This document shows, in pieces, positions 1 to 9,000 of a stretch of 64,000 nt of DNA. Made by a program: the position numbers and the translations under genes. Below the pieces are notes generated by a model. It saw only the letters and a list, made by a program, of their open reading frames with translations, made no database searches and had not been told where the DNA came from. The stretch is from positions 310,001-374,000 of the forward strand of contig JBASEY010000029.1 in NCBI GenBank assembly GCA_049652745.1, read 5' to 3'. The DNA comes from JBASEY01 sp049652745 (GTDB taxonomy: Bacteria > CSSED10-310). The first letter of the stretch is position 1, and every line of letters starts with the position of its first letter.

Positions 1-231
1 TTTAAAAAGCTGGGCAAACGGCGCGAATGGTCGGCATCACAGAAGAATATCGACCCAGGAATCATTGTGGGTAACAGCACATTGAAAAAAATGGCACGAT
101 TGGCTGAAGATGATCTGAAAAACTACCAAATTGTCAAACAGCATACCGGGCTAAGGCCGTGGCAATGGTCGTTGCTGACAGCGGATGCCAATTCAACAGA
201 GATTCCGTCCAACCCCTATGGTGATCAATAA
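1..231 (+). CDS. C-terminal fragment of an unrecognised protein
   Basis: An open frame runs in from the left edge and ends at a TAA at 229-231, giving the last 76 residues of a protein. The fragment is basic at first (FKKLGKRREW), holds a short helical-looking stretch (KKMARLAEDDLKNY) and ends in a Pro/Asn-rich tail (IPSNPYGDQ). I do not recognise a family from so short a piece. The nearest gene downstream is a secreted cohesin protein preceded by its own candidate promoter, so the two need not be functionally linked. Confidence covers the reading frame only; no function is proposed. Confidence 0.6.
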   Translation, partial: FKKLGKRREWSASQKNIDPGIIVGNSTLKKMARLAEDDLKNYQIVKQHTGLRPWQWSLLTADANSTEIPSNPYGDQ

Positions 232-249
232 ATAGCGGATCTGACGATA

Positions 250-264
250 TGGCATGATTTTTGC
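250..264 (+). promoter_or_regulatory. Candidate sigma-54 (-24/-12) promoter of the cohesin gene
   Basis: TGGCAT-N5-TTGC at 250-264 keeps the invariant GG and GC dinucleotides at the right spacing for RpoN promoters (consensus TGGCAC-N5-TTGC). It lies about 160 bases upstream of the cohesin-domain gene. A 14-base core (TGGCATGATTTTTG) recurs at 12778 upstream of the second C25 peptidase. An alternative sigma-70-like pair (TTGATT at 325-330 with an AT-rich -10 near 346-353) also lies in the leader, so use of the sigma-54 site is unproven. Confidence 0.5.
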
Positions 265-426
265 GACAAGAAGCATAGAGCGCTGTTTTGGTCATAATAG
301 CTCCAATGCCTGGAAAAATGAAATTTGATTTATCAGGAGATTTTATATTATAAATATTTGAGAGAAATACTCAGACAGAAAATCCTTTAAAAACGTATCT
401 GTCTGATAATCAAGAAGGAGAAAGAT

Positions 427-936
427 ATGAAACGAAGTTTATTGATTGGTTTGATGGTTCTATTTGTCGTTCTGCCGATTGTCGGCGCGGATATTGCGGT
501 TTCGGAGGAAAAAATCCAGTCTGGAGCAGACAGGCTCTGGCTGACCTCTGCTGAAGGTGGGCCGGGGGATACCATTATGGTGGATGTCATGATCGAAAAC
601 GCCGTTACAAAAATAGATGCCGTTACAATGCGATTTCGTTACGATACCACTAAATTGCAATATGTTGACTGGGAAGACGGAACACTGAATCCCGGCTGGG
701 TTATGTTCAATCTTAACGAGAGTGAGCCGGGTTTGATTGTTCTTGGAGGATTTTGCATTCAGACGGCTATTGAACCGGGAAGCAAGGGCTCGCTGGTGCG
801 GATGAGCTTCAAAGTAAAGTCGGATGCAGCCGGAGGTCCAAGCTTTGTTACTGTCGATACTCTCTTGGATGACGTCAAAGATTTTCATTCGGAAAACGGC
901 AAAATTGAATTCAAAAAAGCGACCTTAGGAAAATAG
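427..936 (+). CDS. Secreted single-domain cohesin protein
   Basis: A 169-residue protein with an N-terminal signal peptide (hydrophobic residues about 5-20, Ala-rich cleavage region near 21) followed by one domain filling the rest. The domain has the cohesin pattern: an opening strand with GGPGDTIMVDVMIENA, then AVTMRFRYDTTKLQYVDWE, a DPGW-like turn (NPGWVMFNLNE), GGFCIQTAIEPGSKGSLVRMSFKV and a closing DDVKDFHSENGKIEF. Its nearest visible relative in the window is the C-terminal domain of the second C25 peptidase (about residues 1146-1270), which shares the LDPGWV and DDLKNF-type motifs. Cohesins bind dockerins, and three proteins in the window end in dockerins. An AAGGAG ribosome site stands before the ATG. 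No anchor is seen, so it may be released or held by a partner. The fold call is firm; the binding partner is inferred. Confidence 0.8.
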   Translation: MKRSLLIGLMVLFVVLPIVGADIAVSEEKIQSGADRLWLTSAEGGPGDTIMVDVMIENAVTKIDAVTMRFRYDTTKLQYVDWEDGTLNPGWVMFNLNESEPGLIVLGGFCIQTAIEPGSKGSLVRMSFKVKSDAAGGPSFVTVDTLLDDVKDFHSENGKIEFKKATLGK

Positions 937-957
937 CTGTTCTACAGTTTTATCAGG

Positions 958-1006
958 TTAAAAATACGCTGCATGGCTGGACTTGTAGTATTGCGGCGTA
1001 TTTTTT
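958..1006. terminator. Possible convergent terminator hairpin
   Basis: AAAAATACGC at 960-969 pairs with GCGTATTTTT at 996-1005, giving a ten-base-pair stem with A- and T-rich outer ends. It lies between the cohesin gene and the converging radical SAM gene and overlaps the latter's 3' end. The 26-base loop is long for an intrinsic terminator, so this is only a candidate. Confidence 0.3.
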
Positions 1007-2466
1007 ATTACCTGCCTGATTTTTTCCGATACTTTCAAACGTTTCGATATCCAACGCCTTAATTCCGGCAGACCTCTGTCTTCTGACTCTAAATCAAGGT
1101 AGAGCCGGTCGTTTGATCTGGACGATTTAAATGAGTTGGATACATTTTGAGACCCAGGTGCGTTAGGCGGAAAACGAAAAATTGATGTGTTGAGATAATC
1201 CGGGGGATTGTCTTCTAAAAAGCGCAAAGCCTCTTCCCAATCATCGAGGGTTTGTCCCGGGTAGCCGAAAAGCATATAGACAAATGAGCGTATACCTGCG
1301 TCACGCAAATGACGGATGATGATCGGAAACCATCTGGAATCGACACCTTTGTTCATGGATTGAAGTAGGTGTTGAACCGGGGTTTCAAATCCTAATTGCA
1401 GCATTTTGCAACCTGCCGCAGCCAGGTTTTTTACAAATGAAAAATCCGTCAACTCCCGAGTCGCCCTGACAAAACCCGACCAGGTGACATTCTCATCCAA
1501 ATGAGACAGAACAGTGAGCATTGTCGGGGGGATGGCATGATCGGTGAAATGAATATGGCGGGGAGAATATTCGATAAGGGTCTGTTCGATTCGGTTGATA
1601 AAATTGTCAGGTCTGTCCATGAAAAAGCGCTCTTTGCACTCGTCGCAGAAAGCGCATTTTCCCCAATAACAACCTCTGGATGTAACCATCGGCAGTGTTC
1701 TGACGGGTGAAAAATAATGGGAAAAATCTATTCCGGTAAAATCTGTTTTGGGGAATCGAGAGCTGTTTTCGGACGATATTCCAAACAGATTTCTCAACAC
1801 AGGCTCACCGTTGCCGATTACGACCGCCAACCCAACCGATCTTAAGATGTCTATACTCTTATCTGAAAGGCAGCTCATAAAACCACCGCCAAGTAAAATT
1901 TTTGTTTCAGGTTGTCGCCGTTGTATCCATCCGCAGAGCGCAAGAGCAGCGGAAATCTGGCTTCTGTAGACGATAGATATTCCAATCAGGTCCGGTTTTA
2001 CACGGTTGATCGTGTCTTCAAAGAGATCGATGACAGGATTCAAAAGAGGATGGCTTTCCCTTTTTATCATCGATATCAATGATTCAGGCCCGAAATCTTC
2101 ATAGTCATGATCGACAAAATCCCCCGGCGTCAGAGTGATGGAATGTTTGGCAGCGTAGCCGGCTAAAAGGTCTCTATAACCGGACATGATTTTTCGGTAT
2201 CTATCGTGATTTCGGTATGTGGACGGATCGCGCAGGGATCGTATCGTGTTCTGCTTATGGAGGATGCTTCGATGTGTGCGGTGAGAGCCGTCTTCGACGA
2301 CATCATCTGGTAGATGAATGGCAGCAAGAGCATTCAAGTCCAAAACACGTGACTGAACGCCGAATTGCTTTCCCCAGGTTCCGATGTCTCCTTGAAGCAT
2401 TCCCAGCCCAATGGGCGGCGATGCATTACGCGTCCAAGGTGGATAGATGAGAAGTATTTGCTTCAT
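958..2466 (-). CDS. B12-binding-type radical SAM protein
   Basis: A 502-residue protein of the cobalamin-binding radical SAM superfamily. The N-terminal half opens with LLIYPPW and PPIGLGML, typical of the B12-binding domain start, and contains PDLIGISIVYRSQ and ILLGGGFMS strands. The radical SAM half starts near residue 265 with TSRGCYWGKCAFCDEC, the cluster cysteines being spaced CX4CX2C rather than the usual CX3CX2C. Later motifs (LQLGFETPVQHLLQSMNKG, FVYMLFGYPGQTLDDW) fit the family. Substrate is unknown; relatives act as methyltransferases, cyclases or in peptide modification. The start is set at the ATG at 2466 rather than the TTG one codon earlier. It follows the GGDEF/HD-GYP gene by about 40 bases and may share its transcript. 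Family is confident, reaction is not. Confidence 0.8.
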   Translation of the reverse strand: MKQILLIYPPWTRNASPPIGLGMLQGDIGTWGKQFGVQSRVLDLNALAAIHLPDDVVEDGSHRTHRSILHKQNTIRSLRDPSTYRNHDRYRKIMSGYRDLLAGYAAKHSITLTPGDFVDHDYEDFGPESLISMIKRESHPLLNPVIDLFEDTINRVKPDLIGISIVYRSQISAALALCGWIQRRQPETKILLGGGFMSCLSDKSIDILRSVGLAVVIGNGEPVLRNLFGISSENSSRFPKTDFTGIDFSHYFSPVRTLPMVTSRGCYWGKCAFCDECKERFFMDRPDNFINRIEQTLIEYSPRHIHFTDHAIPPTMLTVLSHLDENVTWSGFVRATRELTDFSFVKNLAAAGCKMLQLGFETPVQHLLQSMNKGVDSRWFPIIIRHLRDAGIRSFVYMLFGYPGQTLDDWEEALRFLEDNPPDYLNTSIFRFPPNAPGSQNVSNSFKSSRSNDRLYLDLESEDRGLPELRRWISKRLKVSEKIRQVIKNTPQYYKSSHAAYF

Positions 2467-2510
2467 CAAATGGGTCGTTTTGGGTATTCAAAAGGAAATA
2501 CCGTTCATAA

Positions 2511-4364
2511 TTACGCGATGATGGAAAGAAAAATCTTCATGAGCTCCGGATCGAAATAGGTACCAGCTCTATTGCGCAATATTTCGACAGCCTCTTTATG
2601 AGACAGCGCTTTTTGGTGGGGTCGATTATGGGTCATGCTGTCATACGCATCGATGATGGCAATAATTCGGCTTTCCAACGGTATGCTTTCTCCTCGCAAA
2701 CCCAAAGGGTAACCCGTACCATCCCATCGCTCATGATGTTTCAAAATATAGTCGGCGACCGGCGCCAGATCGGAAATCGTCAAGGCGATACGATAGCCGA
2801 TTTCCGAATGTTGCCGAATTTCTTTGAACTCTTCTTCGGACAGAGGATCGGTCTTCACGAGGATAGTTTCTCGAAGTCCGATTTTTCCAAGATCGTGAAA
2901 TTGGCTTAGCATTTTCAGATCCCGAAGCTGATTCTCTGTTAAATTCAGCTTGTCAGCCATAAGATCGATAAGCGCTTGCATTCGCGCACCGTGGCCAGGG
3001 ACGACATAGTTACGTGTTTCGAGCGTTTTAAGCAGAGCCTGGATAATATCACTTCTTGAGTTGCGGCGTTGGTGCAGTTTGTTGTGATACATGTTGTGAT
3101 CGGCTGTTCTGAATAGTTCGGATGGGCTTCGGGAACCTTTTTCATTTACTGCATATCCAATCGATAGGGATACATATAATTCCGGCTTGGAAGCATTGTG
3201 TTTGCTGACTTCTATTCGAATCTTGTCTATGCACTGCTCGATTGTTTCGCTGGAAGCGTTTTGCAGCAGTACGGCAAATTCATCGCCGCCTATCCTTGCG
3301 ATAATTTGTTTATGCCCAAAGGCTTTCCTTAATATTGCCGCTGTGTATTTAAGCAGCTTGTCACCCGATTGGTGCCCCATCGTTTCATTAATTAATTTCA
3401 GTCCATCGACGTCGCAAACCACAATTCCCAACAGAGAATGTTTGTAGCTTTCCAGCCGTTGCATTTCCTCTTCGAAAAATGCACGGTTGTAGAGTTTGGT
3501 CAAAGCATCATGCATGCTGAGATATTTCAGCTTGTTTTCCATTTTTTTTCGTTGGGTGATATCGATGACCACTCCTCTAAAACCATGGTATTCTCCGGTT
3601 TGCTCCGAAATCATACTCATATACAGCAAACCGGGGAATCGGGAACCGTCTTTTCGAAGGAAGGTATATTCTACTACAGGTATCTTTTCGCCCAAAAACC
3701 GTCTGACTCTGATATTTTGCGCTTTTTCCAGTGATTCTGTAGCGAGTAGATTCAAGGCGTTCACACCGGCTGCAATGTCGCCACTTGAATACTGAAACAT
3801 GCGTAAAATTTCTGAATTTGCATAGAGGATCTTGAACAGAAGGTCCGCTTCAAATAGGCCGACAGGAAGCAGTTCCGTCAAGTTATGGTATCGTTCTTCG
3901 TTGAAACGAAGAGATTCCCGAACTTTATATTCTTCCGAAACGTCGCGAATAAGCAAAAGTGAACCGTACATTGATCCGAAATCTGTATGAAGTGGAGTGT
4001 TTTTTATCTTGATATATAATATTTGGTTCCCTTTTTCGATTTGAGCCGAGTATTCGGATCGAAGCTCTGTATGAAAATTTTCTAGTAGACTCTGCATGGA
4101 ATCCGATTCTAAACTATCGGTTGAAAAGCTTTGGATCGGCAGGACTTGAAACAACGGTTTACCGGCGGCTTTCTGCAATGTCCATCCTGTCAGAGCTTCA
4201 GCCGCGGTATTCATCTTGACCACATTGCCGACCAGGTCGATGGCTATAATCGCTTCGCCAAACGAATCAAAAAGAGTTAATGGGTCGAGCGGCAGATGAA
4301 AATCAGATTTCTGCACGCTCTCGTTTATTTGATCGCTGTTTTCAGCCCCGTTTTTTTTACTCAT
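2511..4364 (-). CDS. PAS-PAS-GGDEF-HD-GYP cyclic-di-GMP turnover protein
   Basis: A 617-residue signalling protein without obvious membrane segments. Two PAS domains (about residues 28-145 and 155-275) precede a GGDEF domain whose active-site signature RIGGDEF is intact at 357-363, and an HD-GYP phosphodiesterase with HD at 490-491, HHE at 543-545 and GYP at 551-553. GGDEF domains make cyclic-di-GMP and HD-GYP domains degrade it. Both signatures look intact here, so the protein may be bifunctional, with direction set by the PAS sensors. The substrate of some HD-GYP proteins is cGAMP, which cannot be excluded. It lies between an M29 peptidase gene and a radical SAM gene on the same strand. The ATG has a GAGGG ribosome site. 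In this neighbourhood cyclic-di-GMP could control pili or surface polymer, but that is inference. Confidence 0.92.
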   Translation of the reverse strand: MSKKNGAENSDQINESVQKSDFHLPLDPLTLFDSFGEAIIAIDLVGNVVKMNTAAEALTGWTLQKAAGKPLFQVLPIQSFSTDSLESDSMQSLLENFHTELRSEYSAQIEKGNQILYIKIKNTPLHTDFGSMYGSLLLIRDVSEEYKVRESLRFNEERYHNLTELLPVGLFEADLLFKILYANSEILRMFQYSSGDIAAGVNALNLLATESLEKAQNIRVRRFLGEKIPVVEYTFLRKDGSRFPGLLYMSMISEQTGEYHGFRGVVIDITQRKKMENKLKYLSMHDALTKLYNRAFFEEEMQRLESYKHSLLGIVVCDVDGLKLINETMGHQSGDKLLKYTAAILRKAFGHKQIIARIGGDEFAVLLQNASSETIEQCIDKIRIEVSKHNASKPELYVSLSIGYAVNEKGSRSPSELFRTADHNMYHNKLHQRRNSRSDIIQALLKTLETRNYVVPGHGARMQALIDLMADKLNLTENQLRDLKMLSQFHDLGKIGLRETILVKTDPLSEEEFKEIRQHSEIGYRIALTISDLAPVADYILKHHERWDGTGYPLGLRGESIPLESRIIAIIDAYDSMTHNRPHQKALSHKEAVEILRNRAGTYFDPELMKIFLSIIA

Positions 4365-4462
4365 TGCTTAGCCCTCGTCAGTATAAAAATCAATGTAAGT
4401 ATACCATATTCTTAGTAAAATGGTGCAATGAGATTCTCGGAATTCGGCGAATTTATTAAAGC

Positions 4463-5590
4463 TCAGCTTTGCCAGGCGTCGGCAAATCGACCTGTAAAAT
4501 ATCCATTCTCTATCAGTATCTCTTTTCCTGCATAAACCCGGCCGCCATCCCGCAGATCATGTAAAATATCCCAATGAATAGCCGATCGATTCTCACCCAG
4601 TGTTTCTTTATAGGCGTCACCGAGCGCGAGATGGATCGTTCCTCCCATTTTTTCATCAAAAAGAAGGTTTTTCGTGAAGCGTGTGACGCCCCAGTTTGTC
4701 CCGATTCCCAATTCTCCGATTCGACGTGCGCCTTCATCCGTGTTTAACATTTCATGCAAAAATTTGTCGTTGGTGTCGGCCTGAGCTTTGACGACTTTTC
4801 CTTTTTCAAAGACAAGCTGGATTCCTTCGACGATTTGACCGAGATAATAACCTGGAAAAGAAAAACGAATGAACCCATTGACATCATTTTCAACCGGGCC
4901 GGTATAAATTTCACCATCAGGCATATTCACAGCCCCGGAACTCTCACAGATGCGACGCCCTTTTACACCCAGGGTTAAATCACATCCTGCTGTTTCAATA
5001 CGAAATGTTTCGATGCCCTGTAAAAGGCCGGCTATTTTTTGTTGTCTGTGTCGTAAAAGTCTCCATTGTTCCAAAGGGTTGTCATGATTCAAAAAACCGG
5101 CTGAAAAAATGAGTTCCGCAAAGTCCCGAAGCGATATACCGGCGTCCTGTGCATAGGCATGGGTCGGAAAGCTTGTGATATTCCATCGAACACGTTCTTT
5201 ACGCAATCGGGACAATTCCTGTCTGGCCTTACGCACTTTCGACATTTTGGCTGGGTCGATACCGGTCATGTTCCGCGTGTTCGATTCAGCCAGAACATGC
5301 AGCGAGACGTCGAAAGTATTCGCTTCAAACAGGGATATCGGAGATACATCTTCCAATTGGGCGTCATTGGCAACCTGATAAAATATCTCTATCGCTTCGC
5401 CGAACGTAGGCCGCAGAGCCGGAAAAGCGCCTTTTTCCAAGCAGCGGCGATAGAGGGCAAGCATTAACGGCTGCGCAAGAATTTCGCCGGTGATCTCAAC
5501 TCGTTCACCAGGGGAAACATTTGTACAAAAATCGACGATGACTTCAGCCCATTGTTCAAGGCGAGGGTCACGATCATAGAAATTCAACAT
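4463..5590 (-). CDS. Peptidase family M29 aminopeptidase
   Basis: A 375-residue cytoplasmic protein (no signal peptide) matching the AmpS/PepS-type aminopeptidases of family M29, which use two metal ions to remove N-terminal residues. Visible family motifs include ERVEITGE near the N-terminus, NMPDGEIYTGPVE (metal-ligand Glu region), LNTDEGARRIGELGIGTN, MGGTIHLALGDAY (metal His) and SAIHWDILHDL (metal His/Asp). Length is usual for the family. A perfect AGGAGG lies six bases before the ATG. It is divergent from the first C25 peptidase gene across a 433-base gap. An intracellular aminopeptidase next to secreted endopeptidases fits use of peptides as food, though M29 enzymes are also general housekeeping genes. 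Confidence 0.9.
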   Translation of the reverse strand: MLNFYDRDPRLEQWAEVIVDFCTNVSPGERVEITGEILAQPLMLALYRRCLEKGAFPALRPTFGEAIEIFYQVANDAQLEDVSPISLFEANTFDVSLHVLAESNTRNMTGIDPAKMSKVRKARQELSRLRKERVRWNITSFPTHAYAQDAGISLRDFAELIFSAGFLNHDNPLEQWRLLRHRQQKIAGLLQGIETFRIETAGCDLTLGVKGRRICESSGAVNMPDGEIYTGPVENDVNGFIRFSFPGYYLGQIVEGIQLVFEKGKVVKAQADTNDKFLHEMLNTDEGARRIGELGIGTNWGVTRFTKNLLFDEKMGGTIHLALGDAYKETLGENRSAIHWDILHDLRDGGRVYAGKEILIENGYFTGRFADAWQS

Positions 5591-6023
5591 CCCGAACCTC
5601 CTATCGAGAAAGCATGTTCAAAAAATGGAGCGATCTCACTCGGCAAAAACCAGCTTGAACGTATTTCAGCTTGCGTAGGAAGTCAATGGCCGCCAAGCAA
5701 GAGAAGCCATTCAAACCCTGGATTCCAAAAGCCATGCGAAATAAACGACGAGCTTTTTCCGGAACCCTATTGATTAATCCGTCAACAACCATTTAGAATC
5801 TCAATATGAGATCTGAGCCTTCGTCCGGTATTAGACTCAAGATGAATCTAGCTGAAAGTACCTTTTCACCCGCAGTTGTTCGCTTACTCTGACCCCTATG
5901 CACTTTTCGGCTGACAATTGAAAGAGATTTTTATTGACCGATTTCTCATGGAGAGGATTCGATCAATCTGTAATATAGAAGTGATAATATTGATTTGTAT
6001 CTATCTTTTTGAGGAGGAAGAAA
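5591..6023. other. 433-base divergent intergenic region
   Basis: This gap separates the divergent M29 and C25 peptidase genes and so should hold promoters for both. On the left is the AGGAGG of the M29 gene; on the right GAGGAGG at 6011-6017 precedes the C25 start. TTGACC at 5934-5939 lacks a convincing -10 partner, and no sigma-54 element like that at 250 is visible. A short minus-strand open frame (5601-5792) shows no recognisable family. No hairpin, repeat or RNA gene stands out. Confidence 0.5.
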
Positions 6024-9000
6024 ATGAATAGATGGATTAAATGGATATGTCTGCTTTGTGCAGCGCTGTATATGAACTCCGGTGTCGGTGCGGTCGGCTG
6101 GATCAGTTCGAACCACCCGATACTGGATGTGGTGGATAGCAACTGGAACCATGTGGATATCGAAGTCTGCGTAGACGGTTTTCAAGGGGAGGTTGTCAAG
6201 ACAAAAGGCGGTGTTTTCACTCAGTTGTCTTTGGAAGGAAACGCTTTCAAAGGTGAAATCGGTGAGCCGCGCCTGCCGGTGATGCGGAAACTGGTCGAAG
6301 TGCCTTATGGCGCTGAAGTGATGCTGAAATACCAAGTTGACGGTATAAAAACAGTTGATCTAGGGAATCATCAATTGATTCCAGTTCAGCCGCCTATTCC
6401 CAAATTGCCCGGCGCATTTGAAGCCGCCGAATTTCAGATGGACCGGAACCTGTATCGGCAGGATCGGTTTTTGTCCGAGCCGGAAGTGCGTATACAAGAT
6501 ATCGATTACATGCGGGGTCATCGCCTGGTGGTTCTGGAAATTTCACCGGCAGCGTATAATCCGGGAAAAAACCTGATTCAATTCGCGAACCGAATATCGA
6601 TATCATTGGAATTGTATGGCGCGGATCGGAAGTTAACGGAATGGAAGGATTATCGGTATTATTCGGCGCCGTTTGAAATCTTTTTTCAGCAAAACGTGAT
6701 CAATCATGGGAGCTATCGTAATCGAAGCTTTGTTTTCCCGCCTCCGACACCGATTGGATATATGATATTGAATATTTCAGCCTATTCCGGGGCTATAGCG
6801 CCGTTTGTCGAATGGAAAACGGTTCAGGGATATGACGTGACTGTCGTGGAGGTACCTTCAGGCGCATCGACGGGAACAGTAAAAGCGCTGATTCAAGATG
6901 CCTATGACAATTGGCCGAATCCGCCTTCTTATGTGCTGCTCAACGGAGATACGGATACGTTGCCGGCTTATACCGGCGAAGCGTCCGGATCAGCGGACGA
7001 CAACCAATATACGGAGCTGGAAGGTGCCGGGTTTTATACGCCCGATGTGATGATCGGCCGCTTTTCCATTCGCAGCGTGACGGACCTTGAAAATATTTTG
7101 GCTAAAACACTGCAGTGGGATCTGACAACGATGCCGGATACATCGTATTTGAAAGATGCGGTATTTTTGGCATCGTCGGATCATGGACCGATGCTGGAAG
7201 GCACTCATGAATGGAGCTGGAACAACCATATCTATCCCTACGATCCCGCCAACAATGTGTATCATCCGGTATATGAAAGCCAAGGCGGCAACACAACGCA
7301 TTTTGCGTCGAATGTCAACGAAGGCAGATCACTGGTCGTTTACTCCGGCCATGGGTATGGGGATGGTTCGGGAACGGCATGCATCAGGTTTGTGCATTCG
7401 GATGTTCAGGCTTTGACGAATACCGATAGGTATCCGCATGTCATGGTGTTCGCCTGCGGCACCAACCTGCATGATCAGGTGGTGTCGTTTGGTGAGCGGT
7501 GGCTGCTGGAAGCGAATAAGGGGTCGGTGTCGTATTGGGGCACATCGGCCAGTTCGTATTGGAGTGAAGATGATGACCTGGAACGTGAGATATACCGTAT
7601 CCAACACGAAGAACTGCAATATTCGTTGTCGGCGATGTACTTTGCCGGATTGTACAAGATCTATGAGGCTGGATACAGCCGTGCTGCGCTTTATTACGAT
7701 ATCTATAACTTGATGGGTGACCCCTCGCTACCGATTCATGGTCGAATCCCAATGGCTCCCGTTATAGGAGCTCCAATGAGCACAACACCCAATCCCCAGA
7801 CGTTCATTGTCAACGTGGCCGATGACAACGGCCCGGTCAAGTATGCTTTGGTCGCGATCCATGATGGAACTGAACTGCTGGGCTCGGCGTTCACCGATGA
7901 AGACGGCGATGCCGCCGTTTATATCGAACCGACAACCCCAGGTACGGCGGTGATAACCGTCAGTGGTCAGAATCTGGAAACAACTCAGCGGGAATTGATA
8001 ATCATGGCGGCTGGATGTGGTTATGTCATGATGAATCGGTCACTCTATAATTGTGACCATGAGATAAAAATCACGCTGTGGGATGTTGATTTGAACGCCG
8101 ATCCGGGAGCCGTGGAAACGGCCGAGGTAATGATTTATTCGGACACTTCCCCGGCCGGCAAACAGGTGATATTGGCGGAGACCGGCCCGGATACAAGTGA
8201 GTTTCGAGGTTCGATTCATACGTCTGCAACCCAGCCAGGGCAGGGGTATCTGCAAGTTTCTCATGGTGACGAAATCATCCTTCATTACTATGATGAGGAC
8301 TGTGAAGGAGCTCCCGTCGATGTTTATGATTACGCCGAAGTTGATTGTGAAGGTCCTGTGATCACGAATGTCATGGTATCGAATGTCACAATCGATTCAG
8401 CAAAAATCAGTTGGCTTACAGACAAACCGTCAACGACAGTGGTTGTCTGGGGTCAATCGTTTCCTTTGCAAAATCAGGAAATCGGCCCAGGGAAAAAGAC
8501 GGAACACAGTGTTACGCTTTCGGAATTGGAAACCTGTACGGAATATTTCTTTTATGTCATCAGCGAAGATGCAGCGGGTAACATTGCAGTCGATGACAAC
8601 GGCGGCATGTATTACAAATTCACGACGCTTCAATTGATAGTGCTTTTAGAAGAAAAAATGGATACCAATCCTGGTTGGACGTATGAAAACCTCTGGGCTT
8701 GGGGTCCGGCTTCGGGTGTCAGCGGCAATCCGCCGAGCGGCCATACAGGGACACATATCGTTGGATATAATTTGAACGGCACTTATCAAAACAGCTTGCC
8801 GGCGACTTACATGACGACGACGCCATTCGATTGCTCCGGTGCCAGTCAGGCATATCTGAGTTTTTGGCGCTGGCTCGGCATTGAAAGCTCGTCCTGGGAT
8901 AAAGCGTCCATCCAAATATCCAACAATGGAGGCGCCAGTTGGAGCACTGTTTGGGAGCACACCGGCGGAACGCTTCAAGAATCTCAGTGGTCATATCAGG

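Noticed and set aside
5601..5792. Short minus-strand frame upstream of the M29 gene
   Set aside because: 63 codons with no recognised family and no convincing ribosome site; left as intergenic sequence.
5934..5939. TTGACC as a promoter for the first C25 peptidase
   Set aside because: No -10-like hexamer lies 16-18 bases downstream.
6009..6023. TTG start five codons upstream of the first C25 peptidase
   Set aside because: It overlaps the GAGGAGG ribosome site itself; the ATG at 6024 begins a normal signal peptide.
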